Source: Oceanospirillum sp964342385
GTDB taxonomy: Bacteria; Pseudomonadota; Gammaproteobacteria; Pseudomonadales; Halomonadaceae
DNA length: 64,000 bases
Assembly (NCBI GenBank): GCA_964342385.1
Contig: CAYFGP010000001.1
Span: forward strand, 1-64,000
Direction of reading: 5' to 3'
Both the position numbers and the translations under genes were made by a program. Position 1 is the first letter of the stretch; every line of letters begins with the position of its first letter. The notes below the pieces were generated by a model. The model was not told the DNA's origin and did no database searches. It worked only from the letters and a program-made list of their open reading frames with translations. Positions 8,483 to 17,008 of the stretch are shown piece by piece.

Positions 8483-9761
8483 TAATGCGCCCTAGTAGTA
8501 ACGCGATATTATTACCGCCAAAAGCGAAGGAGTTGCTTAAAGCATATTGAACAGGCTGTGCCAGTCTCGGCTCAGCAGGTACCAGATTGATCTCTGGTAA
8601 CTCGGTGTCTTTATGACCGTCCCATAAATGTTGCGGCAACCAAGCCTGCTGATCAGCCAGTATTAACCAACAGATTCCCGCCTCCACGGCTCCGGCAGCA
8701 CCTAAAGTGTGACCGGTATAAGGTTTAGTCGAACTGCAGTATGTTTTGCTGCCACAGACTTCAGCCATAGCGATGGCTTCCATCTGATCATTCAACGCTG
8801 TCGCTGTACCATGCAGATTCACGTAATCCACCTGATCGGCACTCAACCCCGCATCAGCAATAGCTGCCGTCATGCAACGCACAGCACCCGCGCCACTGGG
8901 GTCCGGTGCAGAAATATGGTGTGCATCCGAGCCCTCACCAACACCTTTCAGCTCAACCCCTTCGGGCTTCTTACTGACCAGAAATAAAGCAGCACCTTCA
9001 CCAATATTGATGCCCTGGCGATTACCACTAAACGGATTACACAGCTGATCGCTCACCGCTTCCAGCGAAGAGAAACCTTGTACGGTAAGTTTGCATAGGG
9101 TATCGACACCACCGACGATAGCCACATCACATAAACCAGCACTAATCAGGCGTCTCGCACTGGCCAGCGCCTTAGCACCGGAGGAACATGCCGTCGAAAT
9201 ACCAAACACGGGTCCATTGACACCAGCTACCTTAGCGATAAAGTCCGCCGTTGCACCCATCTCCTGCATCTTATAATCATAATGATTGGGCACTATACCA
9301 CTGTCCACCCACTGACAGATCGCTTCTTCACTGTCAGAGATACCAGACGTACTGGTGCCAATAATCACCGCAACTCGATGAGCGCCGTATTGGGCAATCG
9401 CGTCCTGTACTTGAGTTTCAATCTGCTGGTAAACCGCATAGGCAAAGCGGTTATTGCGGCTTTGCCACTGTTTATCTGCTAAAGGGATGTCAGGTAACTC
9501 ACCTTGATAAAGCCCCAGCGGCAAAGCACGGTCTACACCGTATTGATTCCTGACACCTGCACTGTGGGTATTTTCATCAGCACCATAACCACCACCGACG
9601 CTATGATTTCCATCAGTGCGACCAACAGCGCTTTTGCTACCATCAGCGCTATATGTCATCGCAGGCTTACCCTGCCGTAAACCCTGCCGGACCTGATCAG
9701 TTCCACTACCCAGAGCACATAAGATGCCCAGTGTATTCAGGTAGCTTGCTTGCATTGTCAT
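8472..9761 (-). CDS. apeO: APE beta-ketoacyl-ACP synthase (ApeO type) with repeat-like insertion
   Basis: A 429-residue ketosynthase with a complete active site: Cys192 (TACSSGAKAL), His317 (LHGTATALND) and His351 (YTGHTLGAAG). In characterised systems ApeO pairs with the chain-length factor ApeC, here encoded at the other end of the operon. Residues about 36-77 (9531-9650) form a Gly/Ser/Asp/Asn-rich insertion that looks like degenerate five-residue repeats and is not typical of the family; it lies before the first core helices. Start at 9761 is favoured because ATGA overlaps the stop of the upstream gene. The ORF overlaps apeP by 11 bp. Confidence 0.87.
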   Translation of the reverse strand: MTMQASYLNTLGILCALGSGTDQVRQGLRQGKPAMTYSADGSKSAVGRTDGNHSVGGGYGADENTHSAGVRNQYGVDRALPLGLYQGELPDIPLADKQWQSRNNRFAYAVYQQIETQVQDAIAQYGAHRVAVIIGTSTSGISDSEEAICQWVDSGIVPNHYDYKMQEMGATADFIAKVAGVNGPVFGISTACSSGAKALASARRLISAGLCDVAIVGGVDTLCKLTVQGFSSLEAVSDQLCNPFSGNRQGINIGEGAALFLVSKKPEGVELKGVGEGSDAHHISAPDPSGAGAVRCMTAAIADAGLSADQVDYVNLHGTATALNDQMEAIAMAEVCGSKTYCSSTKPYTGHTLGAAGAVEAGICWLILADQQAWLPQHLWDGHKDTELPEINLVPAEPRLAQPVQYALSNSFAFGGNNIALLLGRINEI

Positions 9762-10333
9762 AAATCCATTTTCTCCAATGTATGGATTCGTACCCGATAA
9801 TTTTGCGAGTAATTATCCACAATCAATCCGGAAGGTAAAATTTCAACCTTCAACCACCGCTTGTTTTCCTGACTCAATAACCGCCGTTGTTTGCTGATCT
9901 CTAACTGCCAACCCTGCTCTGGAACATAGTACTGCTCCAAACTCTGTTGCGGCCAAAGACTAAACTGCACGACGGCCAAAATATCCTGCCCATTCATGGG
10001 CAATTCACCATAAACCCTATCCGTTAGGGTTTGGCCATCGTAGTTCAGCTCCATTAAGGGCTGACCACTGGGTAACAATGCCAATAATTTAACCTGCTGC
10101 GCTTCAAATCGACTGACCGTCAAAAACTGCACCTGATGACCATGACGGGTCAAAGTCACCGTTTGCTTTAACATCTGAGCTGCCGGCCCCTGATCCGGAG
10201 GTAATAACACCAGAAGCTTGTCAGATACCACACTGTCTGCTGCTGATTGCCCAGTGATATCGGCTAACAGGCTACACCCCGTGATTGTCAGAATCACTAA
10301 CAAGGCAGCCCCCAATCTGATCAAAGCCTGCAT
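9758..10333 (-). CDS. DUF3261-like lipoprotein of APE clusters
   Basis: A small lipoprotein of about 191 residues. With the start at 10333 the signal is MQALIRLGAALLVILTITGC with lipobox ITGC (Cys20); a start 33 bp upstream would give an unusually long leader. The body is beta-rich with no recognised catalytic motif and resembles the DUF3261 family that regularly occurs in aryl polyene clusters. A role in outer-membrane placement of the APE lipid, together with the LolA-like and RND proteins, is inferred only from context. It overlaps the end of the flavoprotein gene and shares ATGA with apeO. Confidence 0.72.
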   Translation of the reverse strand: MQALIRLGAALLVILTITGCSLLADITGQSAADSVVSDKLLVLLPPDQGPAAQMLKQTVTLTRHGHQVQFLTVSRFEAQQVKLLALLPSGQPLMELNYDGQTLTDRVYGELPMNGQDILAVVQFSLWPQQSLEQYYVPEQGWQLEISKQRRLLSQENKRWLKVEILPSGLIVDNYSQNYRVRIHTLEKMDL

Positions 10334-10350
10334 GATCGGCACTACCTTAC

Positions 10351-11586
10351 TTAACTGTTGCGACATAGTTCAGCCAAGGTTCCTAGACGCTTATGATCTC
10401 TGACATAAGGATTTTCCAAATCCCAGGCATAGCCAGCCAAAATAGAACTGATCATACGCTTAACCTCTGCACTCTTCTCTTGCGCGAAGATCACATCCTG
10501 TAAACGGGTGTCATACCAACCTTCAACAAAGGTACGGAAGGTATTCACCCCCTGCTTTAAAGGTTGGGCATACTCCGCTTCCCAATCCGGTTGCTGGCCA
10601 GATAGCTCTTTGTCTGTGACAGCTGCTGCAAGGCTGGCAGACTTCAACGCAATAGTAATACCGGAGGAAAATACCGGATCCAGGAACTCACCGGCATTAC
10701 CCAATAGCGCAAAACGAGGGCCATGCAGAGATTTCACATCACAGGAGTAGCCCTCAATAGATGCAAAGCGGGTATCAAATACCGAGTTGTCCAACAGCTG
10801 CGCCAGCTTTCCGCCCTGACTCAACATGGTCTTTAATTGCTGCTCAAGATCGCCATCAATATTGGTCATAAAGCTTTTAGGCGCGACCACACCAACAGAG
10901 CTCCGCCCATTACTGAAAGGGATTAGCCAGTACCAGATATCATGATGCTCTGGGTGTACAGTAATCAGAATCTTCTCCCGATCAAACCAGCTGGCATCGA
11001 TATTATCCTCCACATGGGTAAACACCGAGATCCGATTCGCAAGTTCTGAGGGATATTCCAGATCCAGCAAACGAGGCAGTACACGGCCAAAGCCACTGGC
11101 ATCCAACGCAAAACGGGCCTGAACCTGATAACTTTGCCCCTGCTCATTTTCCACAGTCAAACAAGCACTGTTTTCATCCGAGTCAAAGGCTGTCACAGTA
11201 TGGCCATGACGCACTTCCACACCCTGCTTCACCGCTTCTTCTACCAGAATCTGATCGAAATGGCCCCGCTGCACCTGAAAGGTTGTGCCCCAGCCGTCAG
11301 AAAATTTCTCACGAAAATCAAAAAAATCGTACTCGTCACCCCGTAAAAATGCCGCACCATTTTTAAACTGGAACTGGGCTTGCTCAACCGCAGGCAACAT
11401 ACCAGACTGCTCCAGAAAAGCCATACTCTGGGGCAATAGACTTTCGCCAATCGAAAAACGGGGAAAGTGCTCTTTTTCCAATACCAGCACTCGATAGCCT
11501 TGCTGGGTTAACAAAGCGGAAGAAACGGCACCGGAAGGGCCAGCGCCAATAATCACCACATCAGTGGTTTCTTGCGGCATTGTCAT
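10351..11586 (-). CDS. FAD-dependent oxidoreductase, tryptophan-halogenase-like
   Basis: About 411 residues. The N-terminal dinucleotide-binding motif GAGPSG and the following acidic residue (LVLEKEHFPRFSIGESLLP) are typical of the halogenase and geranylgeranyl-reductase group of flavoproteins; the second FAD motif GNAGEFLDPVFSSG is near residue 300. Such genes occur in some aryl polyene and flexirubin clusters. Whether it halogenates, hydroxylates or desaturates the aryl head cannot be read from the sequence; the WxWxIP halogenase motif is not obvious (WYWLIPF is similar). The ATG at 11586 has GGAG seven bases upstream. It overlaps the exporter gene by 26 bp. Confidence 0.82.
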   Translation of the reverse strand: MTMPQETTDVVIIGAGPSGAVSSALLTQQGYRVLVLEKEHFPRFSIGESLLPQSMAFLEQSGMLPAVEQAQFQFKNGAAFLRGDEYDFFDFREKFSDGWGTTFQVQRGHFDQILVEEAVKQGVEVRHGHTVTAFDSDENSACLTVENEQGQSYQVQARFALDASGFGRVLPRLLDLEYPSELANRISVFTHVEDNIDASWFDREKILITVHPEHHDIWYWLIPFSNGRSSVGVVAPKSFMTNIDGDLEQQLKTMLSQGGKLAQLLDNSVFDTRFASIEGYSCDVKSLHGPRFALLGNAGEFLDPVFSSGITIALKSASLAAAVTDKELSGQQPDWEAEYAQPLKQGVNTFRTFVEGWYDTRLQDVIFAQEKSAEVKRMISSILAGYAWDLENPYVRDHKRLGTLAELCRNS

Positions 11587-14200
11587 CAAGATTCTCCGTG
11601 ACATTATTATTCGACAATAGAAAAGCCAAGACCCAGGTCAGAGTCAGGCCTATCAACACCACCAATCCAAAGTGATGCAATACAGGTGTTTGGCTCAGTG
11701 TCAGCAGACCAAAGGCCAACAAGCTGGTACAGGAGGAGAGAGAAACCGCCAACCAGGTTTGTAATGAACCCCGGCTCTCCTGTAAAAAGATACTCATATC
11801 CAGGCCGATACCCAGCACCAGAATCAACGCCATAATATGGAAGAGGTTAATGCCCTGCTCTAACTGAGCGACCAGAGCTAACGTCAGCAGAGATGCCAGC
11901 ATAGGTGGAGTAATTACCCGCCAAACCTGCTGTTTATAACGCCAAAGCAACACTAAGAAAACCAGAACATAGGCCCACACCAACCAGCTGATCACCTTAC
12001 TCCGGTATTGGGTCATCAGGTCCGAAATAGTGGCCACCCGATCAGCAAACTCAACCCCCGCGTGTCTCTGTGCCAATTGCTTAAGCGGCTGCAATAACTC
12101 CGCGGACTGAGACAAACCTGAGAAACGGATCATACTGGCATACTGTCCCACATCTGAATCCTTGACGATGTCTGCAACCAAGAGCTCTCTGTATCCCTCA
12201 CTACTGTTCAGGGTCAGCCAATGCTCCGGCGTTAACAGCTCAGAGTCTTGTTTAAGAAAAGTCTGTGCTTGAAGCCACTTCTCTTCGGGTAGCTTTAACT
12301 GACGAAAAAAAATCTCCAACTGATTTTGATATAGATCCTGCACCAGATTGATATTTTCCTGCTGCATTTTCAGTGAAGGAAGCTGTTGCGAAACCGCTTG
12401 ATAGCGTTGGAAAACACCCAGTTTTTGCAATTGGGCCAGTTCAGGCTGCAAAGCCTCTTCTTGTTCTAAACACTGCTGCCAATCCCCACAACGTATTAAC
12501 AGAAACTGACTGCTGCTGAAGCTACCTAAACGCTGCTGTACCTTTGACTCTGCCGCTAATAACTCTGGCGGAGAGGTCTGTAGCAGGCGCACATCGTCCT
12601 GATAGTTTGACTGTAACAGGCTATACAGACTGAAAACCGATACCAATAGCACAGCGACGAATACGGTTAACTTTGGCGTGATGCCACTTTTGTTGAATGC
12701 ATACTTAATCCCTTGCTGTAAGCGACAAAAAAGTCGTGCTGAATCACTTAAACCGTGCTGATCAGAGCTGTTATTAGAGTACTGATTAGAGATTGGTTTC
12801 AGCGCTAACACACTCGTAAGCAAAGGGAAAAACAACACAACACTCAACCAAGCTGAAGCCAATCCCACCACAGAAAATAGCGCCATCTGCTGCAAACCAG
12901 GAAATGGTGGTATGGCTAATACGCCATAGGCCGCAACGCTGGAGAACAACCCCAGCAATAAACCCGGCCAAACCTTAGTTAACGCCTTTATAGCGATTAA
13001 TGCTCGCTGCTGTTTCTTAACGAGCCTTTGTTGAGGCTCAGAAATTGTAGAGTGATCAGTGTGAGATATTGAATAGTGATTAAGTCCTTGATACTCACAC
13101 AGATAGTGCAGTGAGTAATCGATGGAAACCCCAATTAAACCTGCGCCAAACGCCAGTGTAATCAGGTGAATCGAGCCAAAATATAGTCCTGTAACGGAGG
13201 CCGCGGTTAACACTGCGACACTCATCGGCAGCAACACCATCACCAAAGGTACGGCACTACGAAAGACCAACCAGAGTAGAAGTAAAATACCCAACAGAGA
13301 CCCCACTCCTATCGTTGAGATCTCATGGCTTGCTTGCTGAGCACCGGCTGCCGCATGGCGTAACAAGCCACTTTGCTGCAAGCTAACTCCCCGTTGCTGC
13401 AGTTGCTGTTGCTGCTGTTCGATCACTGACAGTATCTGCTGCTGGGTTGTCAGAGCAAAGGCATCCCCACTGAAGGTCAATATCAATAAGTAAGTGATGT
13501 CAGGCTTTTGTCCTGCCGCCGGATCAGCCTCCAGTAATGCCTCATCAACCCCAACCTTCATCAACTGACGATCCAGATGTAGATTTAACCCCTGACTTTG
13601 GTGCAACAGCCATTCGCTATACAATCCAAACGGATCCTGTTGTAAAGAACCCACCTGTACGGAAACAGGACTGTAGAGACGTAACAAAGCTTTATGTCTG
13701 ATCTGATCCCCTTGTCCCTCTTCCAGCTGTTGGCGCAGCCGCTTATCCAAGAGAGCAAAACGATACTCAAACAGTTCCTGCTGTCGTTGTTGCAACACTT
13801 CAGGAGAGATACGCCAAGCTACATCCTCCACTGCCGGTATACGGCTCAGATGCTGCGCCAAATCAGCGACAGCGTTTCGAAGTACCTTATCATCTTGCCC
13901 GGATAGCAAGAGCAGGTATCGGTTAGAGAAACTGTGTGCGATCTGATCATTAGCCTGCTGCAACAGGGCCCTTGTCTGCACTTGAAGCAGTTCAGCCTGA
14001 GCAGATTCGACCTGAACAGACGGCTCCTCCTGAGGTAAAAGCGCCATCAGACTGCTATCAAAACCTATCTCTTTTTGCAGCGCTGAAGCCGCCAGCAGAA
14101 TCACCAGTGATAGCCACAGCAGAGCCAGCGCTTTTAAGACGGTAGGCTTTAACCAAATAATCCGTTGATTAGCCTGGGAAGTGGCATCAGAGATTTGCAT
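11561..14200 (-). CDS. RND/MMPL-type exporter of the APE cluster
   Basis: An 879-residue inner-membrane protein with the topology of the MMPL branch of the RND superfamily: one N-terminal membrane helix, a Gln-rich periplasmic domain (about residues 45-275), five or six helices, a second periplasmic domain (about 525-725) and a second helix bundle to the C-terminus. Members in aryl polyene clusters are thought to move the finished aryl polyene lipid toward the outer membrane. Two cytoplasmic loop segments are rich in Asn, Ser and His and may be small repeat expansions. It is followed directly by the flavoprotein gene and preceded by the LolA-like gene (11 bp). Confidence 0.88.
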   Translation of the reverse strand: MQISDATSQANQRIIWLKPTVLKALALLWLSLVILLAASALQKEIGFDSSLMALLPQEEPSVQVESAQAELLQVQTRALLQQANDQIAHSFSNRYLLLLSGQDDKVLRNAVADLAQHLSRIPAVEDVAWRISPEVLQQRQQELFEYRFALLDKRLRQQLEEGQGDQIRHKALLRLYSPVSVQVGSLQQDPFGLYSEWLLHQSQGLNLHLDRQLMKVGVDEALLEADPAAGQKPDITYLLILTFSGDAFALTTQQQILSVIEQQQQQLQQRGVSLQQSGLLRHAAAGAQQASHEISTIGVGSLLGILLLLWLVFRSAVPLVMVLLPMSVAVLTAASVTGLYFGSIHLITLAFGAGLIGVSIDYSLHYLCEYQGLNHYSISHTDHSTISEPQQRLVKKQQRALIAIKALTKVWPGLLLGLFSSVAAYGVLAIPPFPGLQQMALFSVVGLASAWLSVVLFFPLLTSVLALKPISNQYSNNSSDQHGLSDSARLFCRLQQGIKYAFNKSGITPKLTVFVAVLLVSVFSLYSLLQSNYQDDVRLLQTSPPELLAAESKVQQRLGSFSSSQFLLIRCGDWQQCLEQEEALQPELAQLQKLGVFQRYQAVSQQLPSLKMQQENINLVQDLYQNQLEIFFRQLKLPEEKWLQAQTFLKQDSELLTPEHWLTLNSSEGYRELLVADIVKDSDVGQYASMIRFSGLSQSAELLQPLKQLAQRHAGVEFADRVATISDLMTQYRSKVISWLVWAYVLVFLVLLWRYKQQVWRVITPPMLASLLTLALVAQLEQGINLFHIMALILVLGIGLDMSIFLQESRGSLQTWLAVSLSSCTSLLAFGLLTLSQTPVLHHFGLVVLIGLTLTWVLAFLLSNNNVTENLDDNAARNH

Positions 14201-14211
14201 AAATGAAGTAA

Positions 14212-14784
14212 TCAGTAAGCAGGCTGGAGATCGATGAAATGAATCGTTGTGGTATCACCGCTTTTTTCATGCAGTACAACTTTTTTCAGTAACTGATCGC
14301 CACTGAGCTCTACCCGATTAATAAGCTGACTAAAGCTATCATCTGTGGGGGTCAGCTGTGCAGACCATAAAGCCTCATTCAGCTCACCGGTCAACGAAAA
14401 GTGTTGTTCCAGGCGCTGCCAATCCGCAGTCATCACAGAGAAAAAAATCTCACTCAGCACAGCAATGGTTGGGCTGGATTGCGCATCCAGGCGCATCAAC
14501 TCCTGACCGCCCTGACGGTTAACAATACTGTCTGGTGTCAAAATAAGTTCATTAGCTACGGGTTCCAGAGTTTGCCAAACAATGGACTTGTCCTGCTGAT
14601 AGTGAAACAGCCCTTTGGACTCCAGCTCCAACTCAAAAGAGGACAGATATTTGCTTTGGCTAAAGCCTCCCGTCAGTGTCTTTGGCGTCTGAGTGTGTTG
14701 AGCCAGCTGCTCAAAGCTCAAAGCCAATACCGATGAGCTAATCAGGCTTAAACACCCTAGAGCCACTATTGCGAGATATCTCAT
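14212..14784 (-). CDS. LolA-like outer-membrane lipid carrier protein
   Basis: A 190-residue periplasmic protein with a signal peptide ending near residue 21 (SVLALS). The motifs FSQSKYLSSFELELESKGLFHY and WQTLEPVANELILTPD are those of the LolA/LolB-like fold, half-open beta barrels that carry lipids across the periplasm. Homologues are constant members of aryl polyene clusters and presumably hand the APE lipid from the RND pump to the outer membrane; this is inferred. The start overlaps the thioesterase stop by 4 bp. Confidence 0.85.
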   Translation of the reverse strand: MRYLAIVALGCLSLISSSVLALSFEQLAQHTQTPKTLTGGFSQSKYLSSFELELESKGLFHYQQDKSIVWQTLEPVANELILTPDSIVNRQGGQELMRLDAQSSPTIAVLSEIFFSVMTADWQRLEQHFSLTGELNEALWSAQLTPTDDSFSQLINRVELSGDQLLKKVVLHEKSGDTTTIHFIDLQPAY

Positions 14785-15197
14785 ACCGTCTCTGCCGTCA
14801 CACCCAGTTTATCCAGTAACACTTGCGGGGACGCAAACAACATCTCCTCGTTACTAATATCCACAGCCACCTGTATGGTATAGGCCTTAGTCAAACGCTT
14901 ACCACTGGCTTTATCAACGATGCGGTAGTCCACCTTAAGGCGGTTTTCCCACTCTGTGAGTTCGGCAATCACCACAATTTTTTGCTGAAAGCGCAGTGGC
15001 TGAGCGTAACGAATGCGCATATCGATCACAGGCCAGGCATAACCAGATGCTTTCATCTGCGGATAGTTGTAATCGATTTTATCCAGTAGTGCACAGCGGG
15101 CAATCTCTAAATATTTGGCGTAGTGACCATGCCAGGCCACATGCATCACATCAACATCGTGAAAAGGGATTTCGATTTCCACTTCTGTTTTATGCAT
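14781..15197 (-). CDS. apeK: Acyl-ACP/CoA thioesterase (4HBT family, APE cluster)
   Basis: A 138-residue hotdog thioesterase of the 4-hydroxybenzoyl-CoA thioesterase type. FHDVDVMHVAWHGHYAKYLE contains the conserved Asp and the WHGHY motif of the active site. In aryl polyene clusters the enzyme may release the chain or edit blocked ACPs (the ApeK role). It has a strong ribosome site (GGAGG) and follows a 112-bp gap after the acyltransferase gene, the largest gap in the operon, so a secondary promoter here is possible. Confidence 0.85.
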   Translation of the reverse strand: MHKTEVEIEIPFHDVDVMHVAWHGHYAKYLEIARCALLDKIDYNYPQMKASGYAWPVIDMRIRYAQPLRFQQKIVVIAELTEWENRLKVDYRIVDKASGKRLTKAYTIQVAVDISNEEMLFASPQVLLDKLGVTAETV

Positions 15198-15309
15198 CCC
15201 TACCTCCAGGTATTGTTATGCGCTTAGCAGGCGCTCGTTATCCAGCTTGAACCCTGTACGAGCTTATTGAATCCAGTATTCATAACGATTAATTCAGGGC
15301 TCTCATCTA

Positions 15310-16245
15310 TTAATCCGAAGCAGAACCCTGTTCATCCTGCCAAAAAGGAAAAAAATTAAACCACTGCAACGGAGCTTTCAGGCAATAATGCTCTAAGCGC
15401 ATCGCATAATCCTGCACCACCTTATTGATCGCCTGCTCTCTCTCTTTGCGCGCAAACCGGATCTTTTCGGCAAACAGTTCCAGATAGATATGATATTTAC
15501 CCTGCTGTTTTAAGCAGAACATCAGATAGACAGGGCACTTCAACAAACTGGCTAAAATAAATGCGCCCTGGGGCATAGGCGCAGGATGCCCCAGAAAATT
15601 AACCTGACTGATTCGACTATGTCCTGTCACAGGTGTACGGTCACCCGCAATCACCACCAACTCTCCTGCTTCAACCCGTTCAGATAACATCATTGCGGTT
15701 GCAGGCCCCACTTCGGTTACCTGCAGCAACTCTATACACTGACTGTTATTAAAGCGCTTCATCAGAGCATTAAACTTCTCTGCATGTTGGGTATACACCA
15801 AAATGGTCAGCTTTGTATCTGGCAACTGGTGGGCTAACGCACTGCACACTTCTGTATTCCCCAGATGGGAAACCACAATCACCGCGCCCCTTTGCTGATC
15901 ATCCACCTGCTGAAACAGATCGGGCTTATGAAATACCACATATTCCCGTTTAATTTTTCCCATCCAGACCAGGAACTTGTCCAATAAAGTTTCACCAAAA
16001 GACATAAAATGGAAAAAACTGTGGGGTTGACGCTGCTGGCTATCCAGAGTGTGCTGCATCCGAGCCAGGTACTCCTGTGAGGCCTTACGGGCTCTGGGCT
16101 GAGATAGATAGTAGTAACACATTACAGGCAACAGAATCAGGCGAAAGCCCCAACGCCCCGTTAACTGATACACCAGTAACAGGGACTTCATCCCTATGAC
16201 GGTACCGGCCTCGCCAACTTTTGACCAATGAGGGGATTTAGCCAC
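15310..16245 (-). CDS. LpxL/HtrB-like acyltransferase
   Basis: A 311-residue membrane-associated acyltransferase of the lipid A late-acyltransferase (LpxL/HtrB) family. The HxxxxE motif is in VVSHLGNTE (near residue 130), and DRTPVTG and GHPAPMPQGAF are the downstream substrate motifs. An N-terminal hydrophobic helix (LLLVYQLTGRWGFRLILLPV) anchors it. In E. coli-type clusters this domain is fused to a family 2 glycosyltransferase; here they are two genes overlapping by 8 bp. It is predicted to attach an acyl or aryl-polyenoyl chain to the lipid anchor of the APE molecule. Confidence 0.85.
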   Translation of the reverse strand: MAKSPHWSKVGEAGTVIGMKSLLLVYQLTGRWGFRLILLPVMCYYYLSQPRARKASQEYLARMQHTLDSQQRQPHSFFHFMSFGETLLDKFLVWMGKIKREYVVFHKPDLFQQVDDQQRGAVIVVSHLGNTEVCSALAHQLPDTKLTILVYTQHAEKFNALMKRFNNSQCIELLQVTEVGPATAMMLSERVEAGELVVIAGDRTPVTGHSRISQVNFLGHPAPMPQGAFILASLLKCPVYLMFCLKQQGKYHIYLELFAEKIRFARKEREQAINKVVQDYAMRLEHYCLKAPLQWFNFFPFWQDEQGSASD

Positions 16246-17008
16246 GCAGACGGCTCCATAAAATCTTAGGCAAACGTTTTAACATGCCAAAAAATAAACG
16301 GGTATGCATCAGAGAGATCAACACATTGTCTTTCAGCGCATCAAAGTGTGAGACCCCGTCCAGCGGGTAATGCACCTGAGTTGGGATATTGTGCACCTTG
16401 CCGTTACGCCATACCCAGCGCACCATCACTTCAGTGTCAAAGTCCATACGATTGCCGCAAGGCTCCTTATCCAGCATGGTCACCACTGCCTTAAGCGGAT
16501 AGACCCGAAAGCCACACATTGTATCCTTGATTTGGAAGGACAAGGTATTGATCCAAACCCAGATATGAGTTAGGTAACGGGCGTAATAACGCAGAGCAGG
16601 AACAGAATCATCGTATTTAGGATGGCCACTGACCAAGACTTCAGGCATCTGACTTCCCTTCGTCATAAACTCTGGCAGATCAGTAATATCATGCTGACCA
16701 TCGGCATCAATCTGTACCGCATGGGTATATCCTTTGGCCAACAGAGCTTGAAAACCCGCTTTTACGGCGGCGCCTTTACCCCCGTTTTGCTCCAGGCGCA
16801 CCAAAGAAACCCGGTCATGATATTTCTCTGCCAAAGAGATCAAAACATCACGACAACGCTCAGAGCTACCATCATCCACCATCAGAACATCCCAGGGATG
16901 AGCCAATACCTGTGCCAAAGTGATGCCGATAGCCTCTTCGTGGTTATAGACAGGGATCAGGATAGCGGCCTTAAAGCCCGTATCATCAGGCAAAGCAGAT
17001 ACGCCCAC
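16238..17008 (-). CDS. Family 2 glycosyltransferase (APE cluster)
   Basis: A 256-residue GT-A glycosyltransferase. ILIPVYNHEEAIG opens the fold, VDDGSS binds the nucleotide, and the metal-binding DxD is in QIDADGQHD. It resembles dolichol-phosphate mannosyltransferase-like enzymes but lacks C-terminal membrane helices. It starts at GTG 17008 with AAGGAGG eight bases upstream, inside the end of the ligase gene (23-bp overlap). It probably adds the sugar of the APE lipid head. Together with the next gene it is a split version of a fused glycosyltransferase-acyltransferase found in other clusters. Confidence 0.87.
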   Translation of the reverse strand: MGVSALPDDTGFKAAILIPVYNHEEAIGITLAQVLAHPWDVLMVDDGSSERCRDVLISLAEKYHDRVSLVRLEQNGGKGAAVKAGFQALLAKGYTHAVQIDADGQHDITDLPEFMTKGSQMPEVLVSGHPKYDDSVPALRYYARYLTHIWVWINTLSFQIKDTMCGFRVYPLKAVVTMLDKEPCGNRMDFDTEVMVRWVWRNGKVHNIPTQVHYPLDGVSHFDALKDNVLISLMHTRLFFGMLKRLPKILWSRLRG

